Under the pieces are notes generated by a model, which made no database searches, had not been told where the DNA came from, and saw nothing but the letters and a program-made list of their open reading frames with translations. A stretch of 64,000 nt of DNA from Martelella lutilitoris (GTDB lineage: Bacteria > Pseudomonadota > Alphaproteobacteria > Rhizobiales > Rhizobiaceae), in NCBI RefSeq assembly GCF_016598595.1, contig NZ_CP066786.1:1387501-1451500 (forward strand), given 5' to 3'. Position numbers and translations under genes: made by a program. Shown here in pieces: positions 56,622-64,000 of the stretch (positions are counted from its first letter, which is position 1; each line of letters begins with the position of its first letter).

Positions 56622-58835
56622 TCACTCTTCCGGTTCCAGCATGATGGTTGCAAGCGGCGGCAGAAGCAGGGTGGCGGAAATGCCGCCGTGGCCATGGACG
56701 TCGGCGCGCACGCGCCCGCCATTGCCCTTGCCGCTGCCGCCGTAGATTTCGGCGTCGGTATTCAGGATTTCGCGCCAGATCCCGGCCTTGGGCACAGGGA
56801 CGTGATAGTCCTCGCGCGGAACAGGCGTGAAATTGCAGATGACGATAACCGGCTTTTCGCCCGGCGCCTTGCGCTGCCAGGCAAAGACGGAATTGTCGTG
56901 ATCATCGACGATCGTCCACTCGAAGCCCTCCGGCTCGCAGTCGCGCGCATGCAGCGCCTTCTTGGAGCGGTAGGTGAAATTGAGATCGCGCACCAGGCGG
57001 CGCATGCCCTCGTGGGTCGGATAGTCGAGCAGGTTCCAGTCCAGTCCGCGGGCCTCGCTCCATTCGCTCCACTGGGCAAATTCCTGGCCCATGAACAGAA
57101 GCTTCTTGCCTGGATAGCCCCACATGAAGGCGTAATAGGCCCTCAGATTGGCGAATTTCTGCCAGTCGTCGCCAGCCATCTTAGCAATCAGCGAGCCCTT
57201 GCCGTGCACCACCTCGTCGTGGGAGAGCGGCAGGACATAGTTCTCGGCGAAGGCATAGAGCAGGCCGAAGGTGATTTCCTGGTGGTGATGCTTGCGGTAG
57301 ATCGGCTCGCGCGCGAGATAGCTCAGCGTGTCGTGCATGAAGCCCATGTTCCACTTGAAGCCGAAGCCGAGACCGCCTTCGTGCACGGGCTGCGAGACCT
57401 TGGGCCAGGCGGTCGATTCCTCGGCGATCGTCATCATCTCCGGATGATTGCCGTAGACGGCCTTGTTGGTCTCCTGGATGAAGCGGACGGCGCCGAGATT
57501 TTCATTGCCGCCATATTCGTTCGGCACCCATTCGCCGTGCTTGCGCGAATAGTCGAGGTAAAGCATCGAGGCGACGGCATCGACCCTGAGCCCGTCGACA
57601 TGAAACCGCTCGCCCCAGTAGAGCGCGTTGTTCAGGAGAAAGGAGGCGACTTCGGTGCGGCCGAAATTGTAGATCGCCGTGTTCCAGTCCGGATGAAAGC
57701 CCTGGCGCGGATCGGCATGCTCGTAAAGCGAGGTGCCGTCGAACTGCCGGAGGCCATGCTCGTCGGTCGGGAAATGGGCGGGCACCCAGTCGAGAATGAC
57801 GCCGATGCCGACCTTGTGGCAGCCATTGACGAAACGGGCGAATCCTTCCGGCTCGCCGAAACGGGCCGTCGGCGCATAAAGCCCGGTCGTCTGGTAGCCC
57901 CAGGACGGATCATAGGGATATTCGGAGACCGGCAGGAATTCAATATGGGTGAAGCCCATGTCCGAACAATAGGGGATCAGCCTGTCGGCGAGTTCGTCCC
58001 AGGAGAGGAACGAGCCGTCATCATGGCGCTGCCAGGAACCGGCATGGACCTCGTAGATCGAGATCGGTTCGCGTCGCCGGTCAACGCTCGCCCAGTGTTC
58101 ACGGTGGGCCTCGTCGTCCCATTCCTGCTCCAGGTCGGCGGCCGTCAGCGAGGCGGTCTGCGGGCGCAGCTCGCTGCGGCGGGCAAAGGGGTCCGCCTTC
58201 AGCGGCAGGAGATTGCCGTCGGCGCCGATGATCTCGAACTTGTAGGGCTGGCCGGGCTCGACCTCGGGCGCGAAGATTTCCCAGACGCCGGAATCGCGAC
58301 GGAACCGCATCATGTGGCGCCGTCCGTCCCAGCCGTTGAAGGACCCGACGACCGAAACGCGGCGGGCGTTCGGCGCCCAGACGGCGAAGTGAAAGCCCTT
58401 CACCCGCTGATGGGTCATCTGGTGTGCGCCGAGCTTGTCGAACAGTCTCAGATGCGAGCCCTCGCGGACGTAATAGTCATCCATCGGGCCGAGCACGGGC
58501 CAGAAACTGTAGGGATCGGTCACCGTCCATTCCGCCCCGCCGCGTGTGGCGTGGTAGCGGATCGGCACGAAACCGGGGATGTCGACGGGGCCGGCGAAGA
58601 ACCCGGCTTCATCGAGGCATGTCAGCTTGCCGAGAGGCTTGCCGTCGAGGTCGAATGCCTCGACGGTTTCCGCCCCCGGCAGAAAACACCGTGCGACGTG
58701 ACTGCCGTTGATATCGTGGATGCCGAGCACGGAGAAGGCATCCCCGTGGGTGGCATTCAGGATCGCGTTGATTTCCTCCCGCGCGGGGAAACCGCCCCGC
58801 GCCTGTTCCGGACCGTCTGATTCCGGCTTTTTCAT
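56622..58835 (-). CDS. glgB: 1,4-alpha-glucan branching enzyme GlgB
   Basis: Forms the alpha-1,6 branches. From the ATG at 58835 it has 737 aa; that start overlaps the glgP stop by 4 nt (ATGA), and GGAG stands 7 nt upstream. Domains: N1 and CBM48 (about 10-220; [22 protein letters not shown]), catalytic GH13 barrel with the nucleophile Asp in [19 protein letters not shown] (about 410-428), acid Glu in [11 protein letters not shown] (about 465), third Asp in [13 protein letters not shown] (about 533), and a C-terminal beta domain. Confidence 0.97.
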   Translation of the reverse strand: MKKPESDGPEQARGGFPAREEINAILNATHGDAFSVLGIHDINGSHVARCFLPGAETVEAFDLDGKPLGKLTCLDEAGFFAGPVDIPGFVPIRYHATRGGAEWTVTDPYSFWPVLGPMDDYYVREGSHLRLFDKLGAHQMTHQRVKGFHFAVWAPNARRVSVVGSFNGWDGRRHMMRFRRDSGVWEIFAPEVEPGQPYKFEIIGADGNLLPLKADPFARRSELRPQTASLTAADLEQEWDDEAHREHWASVDRRREPISIYEVHAGSWQRHDDGSFLSWDELADRLIPYCSDMGFTHIEFLPVSEYPYDPSWGYQTTGLYAPTARFGEPEGFARFVNGCHKVGIGVILDWVPAHFPTDEHGLRQFDGTSLYEHADPRQGFHPDWNTAIYNFGRTEVASFLLNNALYWGERFHVDGLRVDAVASMLYLDYSRKHGEWVPNEYGGNENLGAVRFIQETNKAVYGNHPEMMTIAEESTAWPKVSQPVHEGGLGFGFKWNMGFMHDTLSYLAREPIYRKHHHQEITFGLLYAFAENYVLPLSHDEVVHGKGSLIAKMAGDDWQKFANLRAYYAFMWGYPGKKLLFMGQEFAQWSEWSEARGLDWNLLDYPTHEGMRRLVRDLNFTYRSKKALHARDCEPEGFEWTIVDDHDNSVFAWQRKAPGEKPVIVICNFTPVPREDYHVPVPKAGIWREILNTDAEIYGGSGKGNGGRVRADVHGHGGISATLLLPPLATIMLEPEE

Positions 58836-61294
58836 AAAGCACTCCAGATGTCGTGTGCATACTCCCTGATCGTCCTGTCGGACGAGAACCATCCCATGCG
58901 GGCAGTATTCCTGATTGTCTTAACGTTCCAGGCGGTGCGATCGTTCCAGATCGCATCGACTTCGCGCTGGGCGGCGGCATAGGCATCGAAATCGGCGGCG
59001 ACCATGAACCAGTCGTGGTCGTACAGTCCGCCGATGAGGTCGACATAGCGGCCCGGATCGTCATGCGAGAACACGCCCGAGGAAATGGCCGACAACGCCT
59101 GCGAAAGCTCCTTGGAACCCTCGATGATCTCGCGCGGATTGTGACCTTTCGCGCGCGCCTGTTCAACCTCTTCTGCCGTCAGTCCGAAAATCACCATGTT
59201 TTCAGCGCCGACCCAGTCGCGCATCTCGACATTGGCGCCGTCGAGCGTGCCGATGGTCAGCGCGCCGTTGATGGCGAATTTCATGTTGCCTGTGCCCGAC
59301 GCCTCCATGCCGGCCGTGGAAATCTGCTCGGAAAGGTCGGCGGCGGGGATCATCACCTCGGCCGTGGAGACGTTGTAGTTCGGAATGAAGACGATCTTCA
59401 GAAGCCCGCGCACCGACGGGTCGTTGTTGATGACGCGGGCCACGTCATTGGCGAGCTTGATGATCAGCTTGGCGTTGTGATAGCTCGGCGCCGCCTTGCC
59501 GGCGAAGAGCTTGACCCGCGGCACCCAGTCCATCTCCGGATGCGAGCGGATCTGGTCGTAAAGGGCAACCGCCTCGATGATATTCAGAAGCTGGCGCTTG
59601 TATTCATGGATGCGCTTGATCTGGATGTCGAACATGGCCGACGGATCGATGCGGGTGCCCATGCGTTCGCCGATGAGATTGGCAAGGCGCGCCTTGTTCT
59701 CGCGTTTGACGGCGTGGAATTTCTCCTGAAAGGCCTTGTCCTCGGCGAGGCTGTTGAGCGCCTGCAATTCCTCGGCGTCATCGAGGAAATCGTCGCCGAT
59801 CGCCTCGCGGATCAGGCCGGTCAGGCCCGGATTGCACTCCTTGAGCCACCGTCGCGGGGTGATGCCGTTGGTCTTGTTGTTGATGCGGTCGGGATGAAGG
59901 CGATGCAGATTGTAGAACACCGTCTCCTTCATCAGCTCCGTATGGAGCGCCGAGACGCCGTTGATCGAATGCGAGCCGAGAAAGGCGATATTGCCCATCC
60001 GCACGCGCCGTTCGCCGCCCTCGTCGATCAGCGAGATCTGGCGGATGGCGTCGTCGGTGGCGTTCGCCTCCTTGCGGGCCTTCAGCAGGATCTTGGCGTT
60101 GATCGCGTAGATCAGCTGCATGTGGCGCGGGAACAGGCGTTCGAACAGCGGCACTGGCCAGGTTTCCAGCGCTTCGGGCAGAAGCGTGTGGTTGGTGTAG
60201 GCGAAGGTGCCGACGGTCAGCTCCCAGGCATCGTCGAACTCGACGCCGTAGATATCGACCAGGAGACGCATCATTTCGACGATGGCGATCGCGGGATGCG
60301 TGTCGTTGAGGTGGATGGCGGCCTTTTCCGGCAGAAGCTTGATGTCACCGAACTGCTGCATGTGCCGGTTCAAGATGTCCTGCAGCGAGGCGGAAGAGAA
60401 GAAGTATTCCTGTCTCAGGCGCAGTTCCTGCCCCGCCGGGTTGGCGTCGGCCGGGTAGAGAACGCGGGTCAGCGTCTCGGCCTTGGTGCTTTCCTGCAGC
60501 GCGCCGATATGGTCGCCGGCATTGAACTTGTCGAGCAGGATCGGGTCGATCGGCTCGGCCGACCACAGCCTCAGCGTATTGACGCGCTTGGCGCGCCAGC
60601 CGACCACCGGCGTGTCATAGGCCTCGGCGATCATGCGCTCGGCCGGCTTCCACACATAGCGCGGCTCCTTGCCTGCCTCCTCGATGATGTCGACCTTGCC
60701 GCCGAAATTGATCTCATGCGTGCTTTCGCGGCGATGGAACTCCCAGGGGTTGCCGTGGGAAAGCCAGTTCTCCGGCAGTTCCACCTGCCAGCCGTCGGCG
60801 ATTTCCTGCCGGAACAGCCCGTTCACATAGCGGATGCCGTAGCCATAGGCGGGCACGTCGACCGTCGCCATGGAATCCATGAAACAGGCGGCAAGCCGGC
60901 CGAGACCGCCATTGCCGAGCGCCGCATCCGGTTCCAGTCCTGCAAGCGCGGCGAGGCTGACGTCGAATTTCGCCAGCGCCTGGTTGATCGCCTCGATCAT
61001 CTCGAGGTTCGAAATGGCGTCGCGCAGAAGCCGGCCGATCAGGAATTCGAGCGATAGATAATAGACGCGCTTGGAGCCGGCCTCGTAGGTCTTGCGGGTC
61101 GATTCCATCCATTTGTCTGTGATCCGGTCGCGTACCGCCAGGATGACGGCGCGCAGCCAGTCATGCGGCTGGGCGACGATCGTGTCCTTTCCAACCTGGT
61201 AGGTCAGCTTTTCCAGAATGTCGGCAGCCAGTCCGTCAACATCGTGGGGGCGGGGCGTCGGCAGGGGCAGGTCGGGATGGGTCAGTTTGCTCAT
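58832..61294 (-). CDS. glgP: Glycogen phosphorylase GlgP
   Basis: PLP-dependent phosphorolysis of glycogen to glucose-1-phosphate (820 aa). Marks are LEFLIGRLLRDAI (about 82-94), LGNGGLGRLAACFMDS (about 128-143), GLSHG-type substrate region NWLSHGNPWE, and the PLP lysine in ASGTGNMKFAINGALTIG (about 655-672). It is first in the glg cluster and coupled to glgB by a 4-nt overlap. The N-terminal phosphorylation site of the animal enzyme is absent, as in bacteria generally. Confidence 0.97.
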   Translation of the reverse strand: MSKLTHPDLPLPTPRPHDVDGLAADILEKLTYQVGKDTIVAQPHDWLRAVILAVRDRITDKWMESTRKTYEAGSKRVYYLSLEFLIGRLLRDAISNLEMIEAINQALAKFDVSLAALAGLEPDAALGNGGLGRLAACFMDSMATVDVPAYGYGIRYVNGLFRQEIADGWQVELPENWLSHGNPWEFHRRESTHEINFGGKVDIIEEAGKEPRYVWKPAERMIAEAYDTPVVGWRAKRVNTLRLWSAEPIDPILLDKFNAGDHIGALQESTKAETLTRVLYPADANPAGQELRLRQEYFFSSASLQDILNRHMQQFGDIKLLPEKAAIHLNDTHPAIAIVEMMRLLVDIYGVEFDDAWELTVGTFAYTNHTLLPEALETWPVPLFERLFPRHMQLIYAINAKILLKARKEANATDDAIRQISLIDEGGERRVRMGNIAFLGSHSINGVSALHTELMKETVFYNLHRLHPDRINNKTNGITPRRWLKECNPGLTGLIREAIGDDFLDDAEELQALNSLAEDKAFQEKFHAVKRENKARLANLIGERMGTRIDPSAMFDIQIKRIHEYKRQLLNIIEAVALYDQIRSHPEMDWVPRVKLFAGKAAPSYHNAKLIIKLANDVARVINNDPSVRGLLKIVFIPNYNVSTAEVMIPAADLSEQISTAGMEASGTGNMKFAINGALTIGTLDGANVEMRDWVGAENMVIFGLTAEEVEQARAKGHNPREIIEGSKELSQALSAISSGVFSHDDPGRYVDLIGGLYDHDWFMVAADFDAYAAAQREVDAIWNDRTAWNVKTIRNTARMGWFSSDRTIREYAHDIWSAL

Positions 61295-61614
61295 TGGCTT
61301 TTTCCGTCAAACTCTTTTCAGTCAAAAATGGCTGGAATTTTCGAAATACGCGGCGCCGTAAAACAGTCTCCCCGCTGAGGAGGACCGGTATGCTGTTATC
61401 CTTGCGTCCAATTTATGCACTGATATGACGCGCTTGCAACAAACCGATGAGTTCGCATCGGAAATTCTCGTCATACCATCAAATGCCGCTGTTCTAACCG
61501 CGGTTGTGCGGCAGCAAGATGGCAATCCGTCGCGCCTTCCCGTGAGGAGAGCGTCGCGGAGCGTATGCCGCGAGCGCGGGGGCGGCTGATATTGCGCCGC
61601 AACAGCGCGATGCG
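61295..61614. other. Intergenic region upstream of the glycogen cluster
   Basis: 320 nt with no supported gene. It lies downstream of the transglutaminase gene and upstream of glgP, both minus strand. It should contain the glg promoter (candidate at 61412-61439). I saw no clear terminator for the transglutaminase gene. Confidence 0.5.
61412..61439 (-). promoter_or_regulatory. Candidate sigma-70 promoter for the glg cluster
   Basis: On the minus strand TTGCAA (61439-61434) and CATAAA (61417-61412) are spaced by 16 nt, each matching four of six consensus bases. They lie about 120 nt before the glgP start in a locally AT-richer stretch. This is a weak match found by eye. Confidence 0.3.
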
Positions 61615-62511
61615 TCAGGAGGCGGACTGGGGTTGCTGGACGGGAATCACGTCCACGGCCTGGGTCGCCTGGTGTTCGCCATAGGTCTTCATCATCCCGA
61701 GCACCGGCGCCACGTCGCCATAGTCGCGGCCATAGCCGACGACGATATGGTCGGCGCCGGCTTCCATGTTGTTGGTCGGGTCGAACTCGACCCATCCAGT
61801 GGCAATGCCACACCAGACCCGCACCCAGGCGTGCATGGCGTCCGCGCCCTCAAGGCGCGGCCTGCCGGGCGGGGGGGTCGTCCGCAGGTAGCCGCTGACA
61901 TAGCCCGCGGGAATGCCGATCATCCGAAGCGCGGAGATCATCACATGGGAGAAATCCTGGCAGACGCCGCGGCGCAGCGCGAAGGCCTCCGCCGGCGTGC
62001 TGTCGACGGTCGTTGCCTCGCCGTCATAGGCAAAATCCTCGAACACCCGCGCGCAGATCGTCCTGGCGATGGCGTAGACGCTGCTGTCGGCAGCCGCGAG
62101 GCTTCGCCCATAGGCGCCGATCTTCCGGTCGAGCGGAATGCGGGGGCTCGGGCCGATGAAATGGTGCGGCGAATCCCGGCCGAGATCGAGCACGCGGTCA
62201 TATTCGCCCTTCAGTTCGGCAAGCGTCGTGGCGAATTCCAGCATGGTGCGCGGCGCGTCGATGCTGACGCGGGCCTTCATCATGATGGCGAAACGCTGAT
62301 GCGGCTGGTTGACCAGCGTCGCGATCGCCGGATGGCCGAAGAAGTCGATGAAGCCGCGTTCCTCGTCGGGCTCGGGGTCGAACTTCACATGGCCGGCGAT
62401 CAGCCGCTGTCGCCCGGCGATCGAGAGCGGCATCACGCGGGTAATGTGGCGGGCGAGCGAGGCCGGCGTGTCGTAGCGGTATTCCATCTTGAGGGAGAGG
62501 TCGTAAAGCAT
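61615..62511 (-). CDS. Transglutaminase-like cysteine protease family protein
   Basis: A 298-aa protein with an N-terminal beta domain typical of bacterial transglutaminase-like proteins (about 1-130; KMEYRYDTPASLARHITRVMPL) and the papain-like core. The catalytic triad is Cys184 in RRGVCQDFSHVMI, His227 in ADAMHAWV and Asp244 in EFDPTNNM. No signal peptide. It starts 6 nt after the alpha-E gene with GAGGG between, so they are translated together. Families of this set (ATP-grasp, alpha-E, transglutaminase, often Anbu protease) were predicted by genome comparison to make and process a peptide; the product is unknown. Confidence 0.92.
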   Translation of the reverse strand: MLYDLSLKMEYRYDTPASLARHITRVMPLSIAGRQRLIAGHVKFDPEPDEERGFIDFFGHPAIATLVNQPHQRFAIMMKARVSIDAPRTMLEFATTLAELKGEYDRVLDLGRDSPHHFIGPSPRIPLDRKIGAYGRSLAAADSSVYAIARTICARVFEDFAYDGEATTVDSTPAEAFALRRGVCQDFSHVMISALRMIGIPAGYVSGYLRTTPPPGRPRLEGADAMHAWVRVWCGIATGWVEFDPTNNMEAGADHIVVGYGRDYGDVAPVLGMMKTYGEHQATQAVDVIPVQQPQSAS

Positions 62512-62517
62512 CGTCCC

Positions 62518-64000
62518 TCACAGATAGTTTCGGGCAAGACAGTCGGACAGCGCCTCGAAATCGCGCTCCAGCGTCAGGTAGTAATCCGTCGAAACCGTGT
62601 CGGCGGTCATTACCGCGAGGCCCGCCTGCACCCGCACCGTCTCGCGGTGCAGCGGCGACATCTGCGTCGGGTAGCCGTGGTCGGGCAGCTTCTCGACCTC
62701 GGCGAGGATCTGATTCAGCTGGAACAGCACGGATCGCGGGTTGAGCGGATCGAGCGCCAGAAGATCGGTGATCGTCAGGTGATCCGTATAGACATTGTAG
62801 TGGCGCCGGTGGGTCATCACGTTGTCGCCGATCTCGAGCAGCATGTCGAGCGCGCCGTCGGGTGCGTCCGCGCCCGAAAGCTCGCCCAGAAGCCGGGTCA
62901 TGTGCAGACCGCGTTCCAGATAGCGGCCGATCGAGAGAAAACGCCAGCCCGTGGAACGGTACATGTTTTCGTGCACCAGACCGGCAAAGCCGGCAAGCTT
63001 GCGCAGCAGCACGGTCACGGCATGGGCGGCGTCATCGCCGGGCTTGACCCGGTCGACGAAGCGTCGCGCGGTCTTCGACAGGTCATTCAGCGCCAGCCAG
63101 CCATCGGGTGAGAAACGGTCGCGGATATTGCCGGCGGAATAGACGGCGCTGTCGATGTCGCGCAGGAGGCTCGGCGGCAGGGCGGCCTCGGAAAGGTCGA
63201 GGCCGATCTGGTCGAGATAGGCTTCCACCCGCGTCAGAAGCGCCTGGCCGCGATCGTCCACCTCGGCAAACCGGCCGTGCCATGCGCGCAGGATGCGCAG
63301 ATTGCCTTCCGCGCGCTCGATATAGCGGCCAAGCCAGAACAGGTTGTCGGCGGCCCGGCTCGGCAGGTTTGCCGGCTTGTTGCGCGGGATGCGGCTTTCC
63401 TGCGTCAGAAGCGTCGGGCGCGCGACCGGCGTCTGGCTGACAACCCATACGTCCGCGGCCCTGCCGCCGGACTGCATGGCGATCGCGGCGACGTCGTCGG
63501 AAGAGCCGATGCGGGCGAAACCGCCGGGCATCAGCTTCCAGCCGTCGCGGGTGCGGGCGGCGAAGACGCGCAGCGAGAAGGGATGCGGCGCCAGCTTGCC
63601 GTCAATGAAGGCGGGCGCGGTCGACAGTTTGACCGCTTCCTGGCCGACAAGCCAGGGGCCACGCTTGTCGAGCCAGCGGGCAACCGACCCCTCTTTGCGC
63701 GCGCGCAATCGCTCGCCGGTAAAGGATTGCCCGGAATCGTCAAAGAACGGCATGCGCGAATAGGCCGGGCCGATGAGCATCTGGTCGAGGTTCTCGGCCA
63801 CGTGGCGACGCTCGTTTTCCTGGCCGCACCACCAGGTGGCGACGGACGGGATTTTCAGTTCCTCGTTCAGAAGGCGACGCGACAGGGCCGGCAGGAAGGC
63901 GAGCAGCGCGCGCGTTTCCACCATGCCGGAGCCGAGCGCATTGACCATGGTGAGATTGCCGGCGCGAATGGCGCTGACGAGGCCGGGCGTGCCGATGCGC
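62518..64000 (-). CDS. Circularly permuted ATP-grasp / alpha-E fusion (N-terminus beyond window)
   Basis: The frame stays open to the edge (RIGTPGLVSAIRAGNLT, then MVNALGSGMVETRALLAFLP), so the ATG at 63948 is internal and the gene continues outside. The first about 200 residues present are the C-terminal half of a circularly permuted ATP-grasp, with VNALGSG and SLRVFAAR. After a linker (RIPRNKPANLPSRAADN) comes an alpha-E helical domain (about 215-490; NLFWLGRYIERAEGNLRIL ... STGWRFLSIGRYLERGLHM, then TDHLTITDLLALDPLNPRSVLFQLNQI). ATP-grasp/alpha-E proteins are predicted peptide ligases. Coupled to the transglutaminase gene. Confidence 0.9.
   Translation of the reverse strand, partial: RIGTPGLVSAIRAGNLTMVNALGSGMVETRALLAFLPALSRRLLNEELKIPSVATWWCGQENERRHVAENLDQMLIGPAYSRMPFFDDSGQSFTGERLRARKEGSVARWLDKRGPWLVGQEAVKLSTAPAFIDGKLAPHPFSLRVFAARTRDGWKLMPGGFARIGSSDDVAAIAMQSGGRAADVWVVSQTPVARPTLLTQESRIPRNKPANLPSRAADNLFWLGRYIERAEGNLRILRAWHGRFAEVDDRGQALLTRVEAYLDQIGLDLSEAALPPSLLRDIDSAVYSAGNIRDRFSPDGWLALNDLSKTARRFVDRVKPGDDAAHAVTVLLRKLAGFAGLVHENMYRSTGWRFLSIGRYLERGLHMTRLLGELSGADAPDGALDMLLEIGDNVMTHRRHYNVYTDHLTITDLLALDPLNPRSVLFQLNQILAEVEKLPDHGYPTQMSPLHRETVRVQAGLAVMTADTVSTDYYLTLERDFEALSDCLARNYL

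Noticed and set aside
56502..61057. Two long plus-strand frames (772 and 734 codons) opposite glgB and glgP
   Set aside because: Both are reverse images of GH13 and phosphorylase genes whose catalytic motifs are intact on the minus strand.

Overview
This 64 kb window is a gene-dense, high-GC chromosomal segment of an alphaproteobacterium. It most likely belongs to the Rhizobiales (Rhizobiaceae/Aurantimonadaceae-like, for example a Martelella or Rhizobium relative; the genus is inference). The signs are an NDUFA12-type complex I protein, an aroQ-accB-accC-aat block, an RNase E with a large acidic insert, a hemP-hmuSTUV operon behind a TGA-N9-TCA (RirA-type) palindrome, a glgP-glgB-glgC-glgA-pgm-glgX run, and a Rhizobiales-style intergenic palindromic element. 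Most genes are housekeeping. I saw no rRNA, tRNA, CRISPR array, insertion sequence or prophage.

Layout. 1-7.6 kb: 3' part of glmM, a small hypothetical gene, a secreted choloylglycine-hydrolase-family enzyme, serC (with a structured leader) and serA, a stand-alone EAL phosphodiesterase and a small hypothetical gene. 7.7-13.2 kb: yjhX-type gene (minus), gatB with two overlapping GNAT genes, the NDUFA12-like gene, a DUF2155 gene, and a pectinesterase-family gene. 13.2-17.1 kb (minus): dsbA-like, aroQ, accB, accC, aat. 17.3-22.1 kb: aminotransferase and GFA-family protein (plus), converging on rne (minus). 22.8-31.2 kb (plus): amiC-like amidase, mrcA (PBP1A), prfB with a programmed +1 frameshift, ileS. 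31.5-35.3 kb: lipoprotein, SSAT-like GNAT, repeat element, tadA (minus), rluB and rsmD. 35.3-39.4 kb (minus): hemP-hmuS-hmuT-hmuU-hmuV. 39.6-41.6 kb (plus): a small exported protein and tonB. 41.6-42.8 kb (minus): TPR lipoprotein and rpsU. 43.2-49.7 kb (plus): sarcosine oxidase soxB-[exonuclease]-[alpha/beta hydrolase]-soxD-soxA-soxG. 49.7-61.3 kb (minus): MaoC hydratase, then the glycogen cluster. 61.6-64.0 kb (minus): transglutaminase and a circularly permuted ATP-grasp/alpha-E fusion that runs off the window.

How the genes work together. The glycogen cluster holds a complete synthesis and breakdown cycle: Pgm, GlgC, GlgA and GlgB build the polymer, GlgP and GlgX take it apart. The hmu operon imports and handles heme; the divergent tonB neighbour could energise an outer-membrane receptor that is not in the window. 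The sox genes encode the four subunits of heterotetrameric sarcosine oxidase. SerC and SerA supply serine. AmiC and PBP1A act on the cell wall.

The parts most worth a second look are: (i) a segment inside ileS, over the editing domain, with foreign-looking codon use; (ii) a low-GC exonuclease gene inside the sox operon, followed by a hydrolase with an aspartate nucleophile; (iii) a pectinesterase-family protein without a signal peptide, placed inside a conserved block; (iv) the transglutaminase/ATP-grasp/alpha-E pair, members of a predicted but little-studied peptide-synthesis system; and (v) interleaved 8-bp complementary arms between prfB and ileS.
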